NCBI RefSeq assembly: GCF_018127925.1
Contig: NZ_CP072347.1
Coordinates: forward strand, 870,501-934,500
Direction of reading: 5' to 3'
Source of the DNA: Prevotella melaninogenica
GTDB taxonomy: Bacteria > Bacteroidota > Bacteroidia > Bacteroidales > Bacteroidaceae
DNA: 64,000 bases
The notes below the pieces were generated by a model. That model saw nothing but the letters and a program-made list of their open reading frames with translations, was not told the DNA's origin and did not search any database. The position numbers were made by a program, and so were the translations under genes. Position 1 is the first letter of the stretch; each line of letters starts with the position of its first letter. Positions 42,685 to 52,448 of this stretch are shown in pieces.

Positions 42685-45228
42685 TTATTCAGCCGACACA
42701 ATATCAAACTTTAGCTTCTCGCTATCTTTCTCTTTTGACACCTTAATGGTATCGCCAGTCTTGATATCGCCAGATAGAATCAATTCGCTCAGTCCGTCCT
42801 CGATATGGTTTTGGATAGCACGCTTCAATGGACGCGCACCAAATTGTACGTCATATCCCTTGCTTGCAACAAACTCCTTGGCTTCATCTGTTATCTCCAT
42901 CTCGTAGCCTAATTCATGCACACGCTTGAATAAGCCCTTGAGTTCAATGTTGATAATCTTCTTGATAGCTTCGAGGTCGAGTTGGTCGAAAGTGATAATC
43001 TCGTCCAAACGGTTGAGAAACTCTGGTGCGAACTGCTTGCTAAGACTTTTCTGAATGATAGCACGAGCACGCTCCTTGTCTCCCTCACTCTGTGAAAGAC
43101 CATTCAAGTTAGCAGCCTTAAAGCCGACACCTTGCCCGAATTCCTTCAGCTGACGTGTACCCGCATTTGATGTCATAATAATCACCGTATTGCGGAAGTC
43201 TATCAATCGGCCGTTACCATCTGTCAATCGACCTTCATCGAGTACCTGCAAAAGCATATTGAATACGTTGCCATGTGCCTTCTCTATCTCATCAAGTAAG
43301 ACAATAGAGTAGGGATGGCGGCGCACTTTCTCTGTCAGCTGTCCGCCTTCATCATAGCCAACGTATCCTGGAGGCGCACCAACAAGGCGTGAAGTGTTGA
43401 AGCTTTCTGTATATTCGCTCATATCAATGCGTATCAAAGCATTGGCAGAACCAAACATCATCTCAGCAAGTCGCTTGGCAAGATAAGTCTTACCTACACC
43501 TGTAGGACCTAAGAACATAAACGCACCGATAGGGTGGTTAGGGTCTTTCAAACCAACGCGGTTACGCTGAATAGCCTTTACCATCTTGTCGATGGCTGCA
43601 TCTTGTGCGATAACAACCTGCTTAAGTTCAGCATCCATGTTCTTTAGTCTAACGCCTTCTGCCTCCTGCATGCGCTGTACCGGTACGCCTGTCATCATAG
43701 AGACAACATCAGCAATGGCTTCTTCATTGATTTCAACCTTATCTTCGGTATCACCTTTCTGCCATTTCTCCTGCTCCTCTTTGAGTGTCTTTTCTAATTC
43801 AGTCTGCTTATCACGGAAACTTGCAGCCAACTCAAAGTTCTGATTCTTTACAGCAGCTTGCTTCTTCTCTTGCGCTATTTCAATGTCTTTTTGAATGTCA
43901 AGAATAGCCTGTGGTACCTTTACATGTTGCAGATGGATACGTGAACCTGCTTCGTCGATGATGTCTATTGCCTTATCAGGAAAGAATCTATCAGTGATAT
44001 ATCTGTCTGCATACTTCACACAAGCCTTCAGCGCGTCCTCTGTATAACTTACATGATGATGTGCTTCGTAGCGATCTTTGATATTCTCAAGAATCTGTAA
44101 TGTCTCTTCAACTGTTGTTGGCTCAACCTGTACCTTTTGGAAACGACGCTCTAAGGCACCATCTTTCTCGATAGACTTGCGATACTCGTCAAGTGTTGTT
44201 GCACCGATACACTGTATAGTACCTCTTGCCAAGGCTGGTTTGAGGATATTAGCAGCATCCATTGAACCTGGTGAAGAACCTGCTCCGATGAGAGTGTGAA
44301 TCTCGTCAATAAAGACGATAATGTCTGGATTCTGTTCGATTTCCTTAATCAATGCACGGATACGCTCCTCAAATTGACCACGATACTTTGTCCCAGCCAC
44401 AACAGCTGTCAAGTCAAGCGTGATGACGCGTTTGTTAAAGAGAATTGGAGAGGTGAGATGCTTCACAATAAGTTGTGCCAAACCCTCAACAATAGCACTC
44501 TTACCAACACCTGGTTCACCAATGAGAATAGGATTATTCTTCTTTCTTCTGCCAAGAATCTCACTGACACGCATAATCTCTTTCTCTCTACCTACAACAG
44601 GGTCGAGTTTTCCCTCGGCAGCTGCTTGAGTAAGATCGGTACCGAAACTATCGAGTACTGGTGTCTTTGATTTTGTACGTGGAGCCTGTGTTGTCTTGGC
44701 ATTATTGCTGCCTTCAGACGATGAAGATGACATCATATCATCATCCATTTCTTCCTCGTCAGCCATTCCTATACCATTCTTTGGTTGGTTTGCGCGTTGT
44801 TGTAACATCGATATTGCGTTGTTATAATTAAACCCATTTTCTTCCATTACCTTCTTTGCACCATTGTTAGAAGAATCATGCAATATTGCAAGGAAGAGAT
44901 GAAGGATATCTACTGTCTGGGCATGTTGTATACGTGCCTCAAGTACAGCTAATTTCAATATGTTATTTGCCTGCTCGTTCAAAAGCATATCAGGCACATA
45001 AGAAGTTGGGTCAATTGTTTCCTCCTGAAGTCTTCTTTCTATTTCTTTCTTTATATTGTCTATATCAACCTTCCATTGGTTGAATAGTTCCCATACTGGT
45101 CCTGACTTCTCTCTCAGAATGGCGAGCATGATATGCTCAGGAGCAACCGACGCACTTGTCAGTCGTTCTGCTTCCTCTCTGCTGAATGAAAGTATTTCAG
45201 AGACCTTTGGGGAGAATTGATTCATCAT
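42685..45228 (-). CDS. clpC: ATP-dependent Clp protease ATP-binding subunit (ClpC type)
   Basis: 847 residues. AAA+ unfoldase that feeds proteins to ClpP. The N-terminal double Clp repeat spans about residues 4-145 ([23 protein letters not shown]). A Ser/Asp/Glu-rich linker follows near 155-190. AAA1 has Walker [10 protein letters not shown] and Walker [11 protein letters not shown]; a UVR-type coiled segment lies in the middle domain ([20 protein letters not shown]). AAA2 has [14 protein letters not shown] and [10 protein letters not shown], followed by the sensor/IGF-like region. The linker is longer than in Gram-positive ClpC. Transcribed alone, convergent with the hypothetical gene at 41836. 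Confidence 0.95.
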   Translation of the reverse strand: MMNQFSPKVSEILSFSREEAERLTSASVAPEHIMLAILREKSGPVWELFNQWKVDIDNIKKEIERRLQEETIDPTSYVPDMLLNEQANNILKLAVLEARIQHAQTVDILHLFLAILHDSSNNGAKKVMEENGFNYNNAISMLQQRANQPKNGIGMADEEEMDDDMMSSSSSEGSNNAKTTQAPRTKSKTPVLDSFGTDLTQAAAEGKLDPVVGREKEIMRVSEILGRRKKNNPILIGEPGVGKSAIVEGLAQLIVKHLTSPILFNKRVITLDLTAVVAGTKYRGQFEERIRALIKEIEQNPDIIVFIDEIHTLIGAGSSPGSMDAANILKPALARGTIQCIGATTLDEYRKSIEKDGALERRFQKVQVEPTTVEETLQILENIKDRYEAHHHVSYTEDALKACVKYADRYITDRFFPDKAIDIIDEAGSRIHLQHVKVPQAILDIQKDIEIAQEKKQAAVKNQNFELAASFRDKQTELEKTLKEEQEKWQKGDTEDKVEINEEAIADVVSMMTGVPVQRMQEAEGVRLKNMDAELKQVVIAQDAAIDKMVKAIQRNRVGLKDPNHPIGAFMFLGPTGVGKTYLAKRLAEMMFGSANALIRIDMSEYTESFNTSRLVGAPPGYVGYDEGGQLTEKVRRHPYSIVLLDEIEKAHGNVFNMLLQVLDEGRLTDGNGRLIDFRNTVIIMTSNAGTRQLKEFGQGVGFKAANLNGLSQSEGDKERARAIIQKSLSKQFAPEFLNRLDEIITFDQLDLEAIKKIINIELKGLFKRVHELGYEMEITDEAKEFVASKGYDVQFGARPLKRAIQNHIEDGLSELILSGDIKTGDTIKVSKEKDSEKLKFDIVSAE

Positions 45229-45308
45229 ATCCTAACCTTTCTTTTCTTTACTTGTATCTGTGGACAATATGTCCTGTATTAGTAGGGTTTTATAAACAAA
45301 AGGTGTGC

Positions 45309-45354
45309 CAAAAACAAAGAATCGGACATACATGGGTGTTGTAAGTCCGATTCT
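45309..45354 (-). terminator. Terminator after the 43-residue gene
   Basis: AGAATCGGAC (45318-45327) pairs perfectly with GTCCGATTCT (45345-45354). On the minus strand TTTGTTTTTGG follows. Confidence 0.85.
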
Positions 45355-45369
45355 ACATTTTATATTCTA

Positions 45370-45501
45370 TTACAGTGCTTCGTCGTCAGGCTTCTGAAGT
45401 TTCACTTTGGGCTGTCGTCCCAAGTGCTTTTTCTTACGAAGCCAAGCCGCCTTGCGCTGCTCATATTCCTCACGATGACGTTCCAAGAAGTTATCTGCCA
45501 T
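45370..45501 (-). CDS. Small conserved protein (43 aa) at the end of the DUF4270 operon
   Basis: ATG at 45499-45501 to TAA at 45370. The product begins MADNFLERHREEYEQRKAAW and ends LQKPDDEAL; a Lys/Arg-rich centre (LRKKKHLGRQPKVK) makes it basic and mostly helical. Its start overlaps the last 11 bases of the DUF4270 gene, implying coupled translation. Similar tiny proteins occur in the same place in other Bacteroidales. Function unknown, and a terminator follows directly. Confidence 0.7.
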   Translation of the reverse strand: MADNFLERHREEYEQRKAAWLRKKKHLGRQPKVKLQKPDDEAL

Positions 45502-46936
45502 TGAACTTACCGTATATTATCGAAATCTGAATATTCTTTCCAGTCGATGTGTTTCCCAATAACTTTGTGCTTGAGAGACCCATATCGTGGGAAACCTTAG
45601 TAATAATTGTTTTCTGAGTACTACCAGAACCTTGTGTTACAGTCTGCAATTCAACTGGTACAATTACAACTTTACCCCATGCAGGCATTGATGTGTTGCG
45701 TGAGAAGAGGTTGATAATTCCCGAGATATTGTTGAACACATAGCTATTCGTTGTCTTGTTGTAACTTGCCAAGAACGAAGTCTTGTTATCAGGTAGACGG
45801 TTGTTCGCAAAGAACGACTGTAGACTATCGGCAGCTACCATAACGACATTCTGTGGTATTCCAAACTGATAATCGGATGTTGTACTATTGTTTTCTCGGT
45901 AGAGTATAACCTTAGCCGAGTTGATAGAATCGTTTGTATGTCCTGCCATAATGTCAGATACAGGGAGCGTCAACTTTGTAAACAAGCCTGCTGGAGTCTT
46001 AAGATAAGTATGACCAGACTCACTTGCTAACTGCCGTAACTTTGTGTTGTCGTTAGAGAAGTTTGTCAACTGAAGGACCTCTTCAGTACTTACAAAGTTG
46101 GTTGATATCTCTGATACTTTACCCTTTTGTTTATTCTTGAAGTAAATATTCAGCTGTGCAACCTGTATATGTGCCATTGAGCCTGAACCACCATCTATCT
46201 TGAAATAGAAACCTGGGCAGATTTCATGCAAGAAGCGATAAGGATTACGGAATGCAGTTGGATTCTGCTGATACTTGCGGAGTAGGTAAGTTCCGTAGTT
46301 GTTATATGTAACACCGCTCTTGTCCTTGTACTGTTTGTTTAGGCGAACAATGATGTTACGCCTATAGTTTTTCTTATTTCTGATACTGTCAGCTTCTGTG
46401 TAGTCTGTCAATGTGAATGAACGTTTCTCTGCAATACCACCTTGTGCAGCTGGACGAATATAGCCTTGTGCTTCTGGATCGAAGTTAGAGTAGTAGATTA
46501 CTCCTTCCTCAACAGGCTTTGAAAGTTCGTATGCTGTCAGCTTCATCTGGCTCAGAGAATCACCGTAGTAGCTGCTGTAATACAGTCTTATATCGCATGA
46601 ATCAGCAATAATCTCATTGTTTGCATCACGACTCATGATAGAGTCCTTTGCTGGCAACTCATAACTACTAAGCACATGGAACTGTGACATAAGATTACCC
46701 GTAACAGTTGTATTTGTTTCAGGGTCAACCATTCTGCCCAAATATCCAGTTGATGAACGTGCTATAACACTGTCAGCAACCATTGTTTCAGAAGCTACGC
46801 TGAAGGTGTCTGCCTTTATAGAAAGTTTGTCGCCATTGTCGATAAGTGAGCCTCCAAGGGTATCTGTAGTATCATCACATGATACCATTCCGATACAAGC
46901 TGCAAGCATACAGGCTGCAATGAATTTCTTTCTCAT
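45491..46936 (-). CDS. DUF4270 lipoprotein
   Basis: 481 residues. Lipoprotein signal ending GMVSC with Cys20 and an acidic start (DDTTD) suggesting surface location. The DUF4270 domain begins DTLGGSLIDNGDKLSIKADTF and runs to the end as beta strands (SSTGYLGRMVDPETNTTVTG, YLRKYQQNPTAFRNPYRFLH, IQVAQLNIYFKNKQKGKV). The family is restricted to Bacteroidota and has no known activity. It lies 33 bp after the GT5 gene and overlaps the next small gene. Confidence 0.88.
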   Translation of the reverse strand: MRKKFIAACMLAACIGMVSCDDTTDTLGGSLIDNGDKLSIKADTFSVASETMVADSVIARSSTGYLGRMVDPETNTTVTGNLMSQFHVLSSYELPAKDSIMSRDANNEIIADSCDIRLYYSSYYGDSLSQMKLTAYELSKPVEEGVIYYSNFDPEAQGYIRPAAQGGIAEKRSFTLTDYTEADSIRNKKNYRRNIIVRLNKQYKDKSGVTYNNYGTYLLRKYQQNPTAFRNPYRFLHEICPGFYFKIDGGSGSMAHIQVAQLNIYFKNKQKGKVSEISTNFVSTEEVLQLTNFSNDNTKLRQLASESGHTYLKTPAGLFTKLTLPVSDIMAGHTNDSINSAKVILYRENNSTTSDYQFGIPQNVVMVAADSLQSFFANNRLPDNKTSFLASYNKTTNSYVFNNISGIINLFSRNTSMPAWGKVVIVPVELQTVTQGSGSTQKTIITKVSHDMGLSSTKLLGNTSTGKNIQISIIYGKFNGR

Positions 46937-46969
46937 TTAGAATATCTTAATTGTATGAATCTAAGTGTA

Positions 46970-47779
46970 TCAGAACAATTTATTATAAAATTCTGAATAC
47001 TTCTCCTTTAGTTCAGCATCATCGATAGCATGTTCCAAAAGCTGCTTATCGTGAGTCTTAGCATAGTTGATAAGATCGGCGTGAGCTTTGTCGCTGGTAC
47101 CAATGACACCGTCCGAATAGTCGATAGCCAGTTTACCTAACTCCATGAAATCGAAGTCGTCACCATAGTTCTTCAAGTACTTAGCCTTCGCCTCACGGAA
47201 CTCAAGACAATGCTTAAAGTTCGTTCCCAAGCTGTCTTGTGGCTGTTCTGCAAAGAGTGAAGTCACAACCTTTGAATTGGCAAACTGTGGCTCATCTTTG
47301 TAGGCAGTCTTTACATAGAATGGGATAACAGAAGACATCCAACCCTGGCAATGGATCACATCAGGAGCCCATCTTAGCTTCTTTACTGTCTCTAATACGC
47401 CTCTTGCAAAGAAGATAGCACGCTCGCCGTTGTCAGGATAGTCGTTGCCCAATTCGTCCTTTGTCATTGCAGGACGCTTTTGGAAATAATCTTCATTATC
47501 AATGAAATAAACCTGTATACGTGTCTGCGGAATACTTGCCACCTTGATAATCAATGGATGGTCGGTATCGTCTATAATCAAGTTCATACCTGAAAGGCGA
47601 ATAACCTCGTGCAACTGCCCTCTACGTTCGTTTATATTTCCCCATCTTGGCATGAATGTACGGATCTCAAATCCAGCTTCTTGCATGACGTGTGGCATTT
47701 CTGAGCCATAGAAAGACATCTCTGTCTCAGGCACATATGGCATGATTTCTTGATTAACAAATAATACTTTTTTTCCCAT
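46970..47779 (-). CDS. One-domain glycogen/starch synthase (GT5 N-terminal domain only)
   Basis: 269 residues, about half of a bacterial GT5 glycogen synthase. The first GT-B Rossmann domain is present: KKVLFVNQEIMPYVPETEMS (ADP-glucose entry), MPHVMQEAGFEIRTFMPRWG, DDTDHPLIIKV and APDVIHCQGWMSSVIPFYVK. The C-terminal domain that closes over the nucleotide, with its E-x7-E motif, is absent and no remnant follows. The Lys of the N-terminal KxGG motif is not seen, as the loop reads ETEMSFYGSEMPH. Short proteins of this type are conserved beside panC in Bacteroidota, so the form is not a local truncation. The true activity is unknown. Divergent from panC. Confidence 0.85.
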   Translation of the reverse strand: MGKKVLFVNQEIMPYVPETEMSFYGSEMPHVMQEAGFEIRTFMPRWGNINERRGQLHEVIRLSGMNLIIDDTDHPLIIKVASIPQTRIQVYFIDNEDYFQKRPAMTKDELGNDYPDNGERAIFFARGVLETVKKLRWAPDVIHCQGWMSSVIPFYVKTAYKDEPQFANSKVVTSLFAEQPQDSLGTNFKHCLEFREAKAKYLKNYGDDFDFMELGKLAIDYSDGVIGTSDKAHADLINYAKTHDKQLLEHAIDDAELKEKYSEFYNKLF

Positions 47780-47864
47780 TCTTTATATTAGAATTTTTGT
47801 TTCTGCAACTATTGCAAGCAAACGCATAGAATGTTAGTCTTTTCTGGGCGCAGCTTATTTTCTG

Positions 47865-47872
47865 CAAAGGTA
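47865..47872 (-). promoter_or_regulatory. Promoter box for the GT5/DUF4270 operon
   Basis: The minus strand reads TACCTTTG, about 86 bp before the GT5 ATG, in the divergent gap with panC. Confidence 0.55.
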
Positions 47873-48008
47873 CGAAAAAAAAATGAGACAACTCCTGCTT
47901 TCGCCTGAAAACAAATAAAAAGTAGGGCATGTTGAGATTATTTAATTAAAATCTCGTCTATTTAATTATTTTGTTGTTACTTTGCATCGATTTTAATTTT
48001 AGAGACTG

Positions 48009-48860
48009 ATGAAAGTTATCCAAAAGATTGTTGAACTTCAGAACGAACTTTTCTCTTGTCGCAAGGAAAACAAAACTATTGGATTAGTTCCTACGATGGG
48101 TGCGTTGCATGATGGTCATGCGTCACTTGTGAAACAAAGCGTCAAGGAGAATGATATAACAGTTGTTTCTGTTTTTCTTAATCCTACCCAGTTTAATGAT
48201 AAGGGAGATTTAGAACGTTATCCTCGTACATTAGAGGCTGATTGTAAGCTTATTGAAGCTTGTGGAGCAGACTATGTTTTTGCCCCATCTGTTGAAGAAG
48301 TCTACCCTAAACCAGATAATCGTCAATACGAGTTTTCACCACAATCTACAGTGATGGAGGGTGCAAAACGTCCTGGTCATTTCAATGGTGTTTGCCAAGT
48401 TGTCAGCAGATTATTCTATATTGTTCATCCAGACAGAGCCTATTTCGGTGAGAAAGATTGGCAGCAGATAGCTGTTATCAAACGTCTTGTTGACTTCATT
48501 GGCATGAAGGATGAAATAACGATAGTAGAGTGTCCAATTATACGTGATGCAGACGGTCTGGCTATGAGTTCACGCAATATGCTATTGACAGCCGATGAGC
48601 GTGCTGTAGCACCGAAAATATATGAGGCGTTAAGTCAAAGTGTAGCGTTCTCTAAGACCCATACTGTTGCAGAAACACGTGAGAAAGTTATTGCCGATAT
48701 CAATGCAGTAGACGGACTTGAGGTAGAATATTTTGAGATTGTAGATGGCAACACGCTTCTTGAAGTAAATACATGGGAAGCGTATGTCGTAGGTTGTATT
48801 ACTGTTTATTGTGGCCATACGCCTATCCGACTTATTGACCACATAAAATACAGAGGATAA
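48009..48860 (+). CDS. panC: Pantothenate synthetase (pantoate-beta-alanine ligase)
   Basis: 283 residues, normal length. It joins pantoate and beta-alanine with [18 protein letters not shown] holds the HIGH-like HDGH motif (H34, H37). [11 protein letters not shown] and [19 protein letters not shown] bind pantoate, and [15 protein letters not shown] with [15 protein letters not shown] bind ATP. panD follows 9 bp later, and its product makes the beta-alanine. A weak box TTACTTTG lies 25 bp before the ATG. Confidence 0.96.
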   Translation: MKVIQKIVELQNELFSCRKENKTIGLVPTMGALHDGHASLVKQSVKENDITVVSVFLNPTQFNDKGDLERYPRTLEADCKLIEACGADYVFAPSVEEVYPKPDNRQYEFSPQSTVMEGAKRPGHFNGVCQVVSRLFYIVHPDRAYFGEKDWQQIAVIKRLVDFIGMKDEITIVECPIIRDADGLAMSSRNMLLTADERAVAPKIYEALSQSVAFSKTHTVAETREKVIADINAVDGLEVEYFEIVDGNTLLEVNTWEAYVVGCITVYCGHTPIRLIDHIKYRG

Positions 48861-48869
48861 TAAGAAAAG

Positions 48870-49214
48870 ATGCAGATAGAAGTATTAAAAAGTAAGTTGC
48901 ACTGTGCTACTGTCACAGAGGCAAATCTTCATTATATGGGTAGTATTACCATTGATGAAGACTTGTTGGATGCTGCTAATATGATAGCAGGTGAAAAGGT
49001 TCAAATTGTGAATAACAACAATGGTGAACGCTTTGAAACTTATATTATTAAGGGAGAAAGAGGCTCTGGCTGTATTTGCCTTAATGGTGCAGCAGCTCGC
49101 AAGGTTGTAGTAGGGGATGAGGTAATAATTATCTCTTATGCATTGATGGATTTTGAAGAAGCAAAAACCTTCAAGCCTTCAATTGTATTTCCTAAGGAAG
49201 GCAATCGACTATAA
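48870..49214 (+). CDS. panD: Aspartate 1-decarboxylase
   Basis: 114 residues, normal length. It makes beta-alanine from aspartate with a pyruvoyl group formed by self-cleavage. The cleavage site is G24-S25 in [30 protein letters not shown] is the conserved substrate loop. [14 protein letters not shown] and [12 protein letters not shown] are typical of the family. Co-transcribed with panC. With the coaW product at 13.7 kb it provides the beta-alanine arm of coenzyme A synthesis. panB and panE are not in this window. Confidence 0.95.
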   Translation: MQIEVLKSKLHCATVTEANLHYMGSITIDEDLLDAANMIAGEKVQIVNNNNGERFETYIIKGERGSGCICLNGAAARKVVVGDEVIIISYALMDFEEAKTFKPSIVFPKEGNRL

Positions 49215-49297
49215 ACAGATAGAAAATAGTATTAGCCAAAGGATTAATCCTTTGAGTGTGTAAGTGTAGGGCGTAGTGTCCTTACTGTTATAAGCAT

Positions 49298-49415
49298 ACA
49301 ATCACATTTCTTCTTTCAATGTAAGGTAAGGAAGTTATTTATTAATAAGGTGTAACTTAATAATAGATATTCCTCTTTCCTGCTTGGAGAAAGAAATGTG
49401 ATTGTGTGTTTTTTA
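49298..49415 (+). terminator. Long-loop hairpin after panCD
   Basis: ACAATCACATTTCTT (49298-49312) pairs perfectly with AAGAAATGTGATTGT (49391-49405), and TTTTTT follows soon after. The 78-base loop contains smaller arms. It fills most of the 311-bp gap, in which I see no gene. Confidence 0.7.
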
Positions 49416-49444
49416 TGTTCTATATTTTGATGTACTATTATCAA

Positions 49445-49478
49445 AAAGCGAGGGTATGTCGTAATGACACACCCTCTT
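49445..49478 (-). terminator. Terminator of the carboxylase operon
   Basis: GAGGGT with TGTC pairs with GACA and ACCCTC across GTAAT and a one-base bulge. On the minus strand CGCTTTTTGAT follows. Confidence 0.75.
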
Positions 49479-49525
49479 GAGAAAATGATAATAGCATCAG
49501 TGACGAATGTCAACTGATAGCAGAA

Positions 49526-49954
49526 TTATTCAATAACAACCAATGGGTCGTCCTCAAGCACAGCCTGACCGACCTTTACAGCAATAGCAGTTACCTTGCC
49601 ATCCTTCTCAGCTTCGATGTTGTTCTGCATCTTCATTGCCTCGAGGACAACAACAGTATCGCCAGCCTTTACCTCCTGACCAACAGTCACCTCAACAGAT
49701 GTGATGGTTCCAGGAAGTGGAGCCTTAACAGCTGCAGAACTGTTGATAGCAACAGCAGGAGTAGCCTCCTCACTTGCCTCAGCAGCAGCTGGCTTACCAA
49801 GCTCAACCTTCTTCTTCTCTGGCTCAGCAGGCTGTTCCATCTGTACTGCATACTGCTCTCCGTTGACAGATACTTCTGCAACATTCTCGGCATTAATCTC
49901 ACCAATCTCGACTTTATATTCCTTGCCGTCGATAGTATATTTGAATTCTTTCAT
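49526..49954 (-). CDS. Biotin carboxyl-carrier protein of a decarboxylase/carboxylase
   Basis: 142 residues. Residues 1-40 form a small N-terminal beta domain (MKEFKYTIDGKEYKVEIGEI). An Ala/Glu/Pro linker covers about 41-72. The biotinyl domain covers 73-142, with the acceptor K108 in VLEAMKMQNN and matching strands VKAPLPGTITSVEV and LEDDPLVVIE. It carries CO2 between enzyme sites. Last gene of the operon after the carboxyltransferase and the 49-residue OadG-like gene. It probably belongs to methylmalonyl- or propionyl-CoA metabolism, part of the succinate/propionate pathway. Confidence 0.92.
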   Translation of the reverse strand: MKEFKYTIDGKEYKVEIGEINAENVAEVSVNGEQYAVQMEQPAEPEKKKVELGKPAAAEASEEATPAVAINSSAAVKAPLPGTITSVEVTVGQEVKAGDTVVVLEAMKMQNNIEAEKDGKVTAIAVKVGQAVLEDDPLVVIE

Positions 49955-49963
49955 TGTTGTCTA

Positions 49964-50113
49964 TTATGGTTTCTTTGTCATTATCTCGAACTTAGCATCC
50001 CACATTGTCTGCTTTGGCAGAATAGTGATAATACCTGATTCGTTATCGTGAACATTGTTTCCGGCAAACTCATAGAGTGCCATTGCAATAGCTGCATATA
50101 CGTTCTTATCCAT
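49964..50113 (-). CDS. Small OadG-tail-like protein (49 aa) of the carboxylase operon
   Basis: ATG at 50111-50113 to TAA at 49964. The product begins MDKNVYAAIAMALYEFAGNN and continues VHDNESGIITILPKQTMWD. AAIAMALY...VHDxES...TI resembles the cytoplasmic tail of OadG-type subunits of sodium-pumping decarboxylases. The N-terminal membrane helix of OadG (normally about 80 residues in total) is missing, so it could not anchor a complex. It is 17 bp after the carboxyltransferase gene and 9 bp before the biotin-carrier gene. This position is where oadG usually sits in Bacteroidota. Confidence 0.72.
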   Translation of the reverse strand: MDKNVYAAIAMALYEFAGNNVHDNESGIITILPKQTMWDAKFEIMTKKP

Positions 50114-50130
50114 AGTCGCGTGCCTCCTTA

Positions 50131-51696
50131 TTACATTGGCATACAGCCATGCTTCTTAGCTGGTAAGTCTTGCTTCTTATGAGCCAACTGAGCTAAGCCG
50201 CGGCAGATGCGGAAACGAGTGTTGCGTGGTTCGATAACATCGTCGATATAGCCGAACTGAGCTGCCTGATATGGATTAGCAAACTTCTCAGAGTACTCCT
50301 CTTCCTTTTCAGCGAGGAACTGCTTAACGTCGCCACCCTGCTCTTTAACTTCTTTAGCTTCTCTACCACAGAGAACGGCAACAGCACCAGATGCACCCAT
50401 AACGGCAATCTCTGCGCTTGGCCATGCAAAGTTGAGGTCAGAACGGAGCTGCTTGCAACCCATAACGATGTGTGAACCACCATAGCTCTTACGCAATGTG
50501 ATAGTAATCTTTGGAACTGTAGCCTCACCGTAAGCATAGAGCAACTGTGCACCGTGAAGGATTACAGCGTTATACTCCTGACCAGTACCTGGGAGGAAAC
50601 CTGGTACGTCAACAAGTGAAACGATTGGAATATTGAAAGCATCGCAGAAACGAACGAAGCGCGCACCCTTACGGCTTGCGTTAGTATCTAATACTCCTGC
50701 GTAGGCTGATGGCTGGTTAGCTACGATACCAACACTTTGACCATTGAAACGAGCGAAACCAGTGATGATGTTCTTAGCAAACTTTGGCTGAACCTCAAAG
50801 AACTCTCCGTTGTCAGTTACAGCCTGAATTACCTTGTACATATCGTATGCCTGGTTTGGATCGTCTGGGATAATCTCGTTCAAGAGGTCTTCCTTACGGT
50901 CGATAGGGTCAGTACACTCTACACGTGGTGCTTCCTCGCGGTTGTTTGAAGGAATGTAAGAAAGGAGCTTCTTGATAAGGTCCATTGCCTCTTCCTCAGT
51001 CTTAGCTGTGAAGCTTGTTACACCGCTCTTTGAAGCGTGAACGCTTGCACCACCAAGGTGCTCTGCGTCGATATCTTCACCAGTTACGGTCTTTACAACC
51101 TTAGGACCAGTCAGAAACATGTAACTTGTCTGCTCCTTCATGATGATGAAGTCTGTCAATGCTGGAGAGTAAACTGCACCACCGGCACATGGACCAAGGA
51201 TGCTTGAGATCTGTGGGATAACACCAGAAGCGAGGATATTACGCTCGAAGATTTCGCCGTAACCTGCCAAAGCAGAGATACCCTCCTGGATACGTGCGCC
51301 ACCAGAGTCGTTCATACAGATGACTGGTGCACCGTTAGTCATAGCCATATCCATTACCTTGCAGATCTTCTGAGCCATTGTTTCAGAAAGCGAGCCACCA
51401 TTTACGGTGAAGTCCTGTGCATAGAGGTAGACGAGACGACCGTCGATAGTTGCTGAACCAGCAACAACACCATCACCGAGGTACTGCTTCTTCTCCATAC
51501 CGAAGTTATGACAACGATGGAGTTTGAACATATCGTATTCCTCGAAGCTGCCTTTGTCAACCAGCATTTCAATACGCTCACGTGCAGTATACTTTCCGCG
51601 CTCATGCTGCTTGTCGATAGCCTTCTGGCCACCACCTAAGCGTGCTAACTCGCGCTTCTCCACGAGTGCCTTGATCTTTTCTGTTTGCTTACTCAT
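50131..51696 (-). CDS. Acyl-CoA carboxyltransferase beta subunit (PccB/MmdA type)
   Basis: 521 residues, normal for the family. It transfers CO2 between biotin and an acyl-CoA, probably methylmalonyl/propionyl-CoA. N-terminal crotonase half: ARERIEMLVDKGSFEEYDMF, GSLSETMAQKICKVMD and MNDSGGARIQEGI (oxyanion loop). C-terminal half: GFLPGTGQEYNAVILHGAQL, ITLRKSYGGSHIVMGCKQL and GASGAVAVLCGREAKE. It ends in PAKKHGCMPM, as in many Bacteroidota members. With the OadG-like and biotin genes it forms a compact operon. A biotin carboxylase and oadB are not here, so the complex may be completed elsewhere. Promoter TAATTTTG (minus) lies about 115 bp upstream. Confidence 0.95.
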   Translation of the reverse strand: MSKQTEKIKALVEKRELARLGGGQKAIDKQHERGKYTARERIEMLVDKGSFEEYDMFKLHRCHNFGMEKKQYLGDGVVAGSATIDGRLVYLYAQDFTVNGGSLSETMAQKICKVMDMAMTNGAPVICMNDSGGARIQEGISALAGYGEIFERNILASGVIPQISSILGPCAGGAVYSPALTDFIIMKEQTSYMFLTGPKVVKTVTGEDIDAEHLGGASVHASKSGVTSFTAKTEEEAMDLIKKLLSYIPSNNREEAPRVECTDPIDRKEDLLNEIIPDDPNQAYDMYKVIQAVTDNGEFFEVQPKFAKNIITGFARFNGQSVGIVANQPSAYAGVLDTNASRKGARFVRFCDAFNIPIVSLVDVPGFLPGTGQEYNAVILHGAQLLYAYGEATVPKITITLRKSYGGSHIVMGCKQLRSDLNFAWPSAEIAVMGASGAVAVLCGREAKEVKEQGGDVKQFLAEKEEEYSEKFANPYQAAQFGYIDDVIEPRNTRFRICRGLAQLAHKKQDLPAKKHGCMPM

Positions 51697-51811
51697 AATT
51701 TGAATTTATTTTCTTATTTATAGCTTCTTAATAAATTATCTTTTAATCATCTGTTTCTTCCTGCCAATTTATTTTGTAGGAGCAAAAAGGCTCTTATTAC
51801 AGAATCAAATG

Positions 51812-51819
51812 CAAAATTA
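51812..51819 (-). promoter_or_regulatory. Promoter box for the carboxylase operon
   Basis: The minus strand reads TAATTTTG followed by CATTTGATTC. Confidence 0.5.
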
Positions 51820-52065
51820 CTAAAAAAGGTGGAGATAGTTATCTTCACCTCTTTAAATATTGTTAAGGTTTTAGGTTTAATGGCTTCTATCTGTATCTAA
51901 TTATATAGCTCCGTGGGAAAAAGATGGTGTTTAATAGGCAAGATGTATCTGTTACATGCTATTCTGACGATGATAAGTGTTTTTTGAGTTATTGATAAAG
52001 CGATAGGTTGCTAATCGCTCTGTGTTTATCATTCACACTTCTATTTTGTAATGAAAATTCAAATC

Positions 52066-52175
52066 CTGAAAAGTAAAATATGCTCTTTGGGCTTCTAATT
52101 AAGGCTTAATTGACTTGTAAAAGATGCCTTTTTGAGGTCTTACTAACGCCCTTTTGAAGTCTAATTAAGCACCTT
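52066..52175 (-). repeat. 22-bp phased repeat array, copy 6
   Basis: On the minus strand units start at 52175, 52153, 52131, 52109 and 52087. Unit 1 is AAGGTGCTTAATTAGAC, unit 2 AAGGGCGTTAGTAAGACC (one change from copy 1) and unit 4 TTAAGCCTTAATTAG. The fifth unit is the least conserved. Confidence 0.78.
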
Positions 52176-52402
52176 TTATTACTTGGTTATGTAACTGTTT
52201 GAAAACTAATTGGTTGTAGTTGTGATGAAAAAACTTCTATTTCGATAAATTACTGTGCTTTCTCATCTTCTTTTTGTCGTAATATTTTACCAGTGTATTC
52301 TTGTTTTTAGTAGTCCTTTTCTTAGTTGTGTTTAGATTATTGGATGTGCTAAATAATAGAGTAGAAAGCTCTTTTTAATTTCACCTTATCGTTATAAGTT
52401 AA

Positions 52403-52442
52403 AAAAAAGGAGCCATGCCTTTTGGGTCATAACTCCTTTTTT
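52403..52442. terminator. Bidirectional hairpin downstream of ygiQ
   Basis: AAAAAAGGAG pairs perfectly with CTCCTTTTTT. Terminates the minus-strand ygiQ operon. Confidence 0.8.
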
Positions 52443-52448
52443 ATAACT

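Larger units (their letters stand above)
51697..52448. other. Gene-free stretch between the carboxylase operon and ygiQ
   Basis: 750 bp without a gene. It contains the carboxylase promoter, 22-bp array copy 6 (52066-52175) and a hairpin at its right end. The rest is AT-rich with nothing else I can name. Confidence 0.65.
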
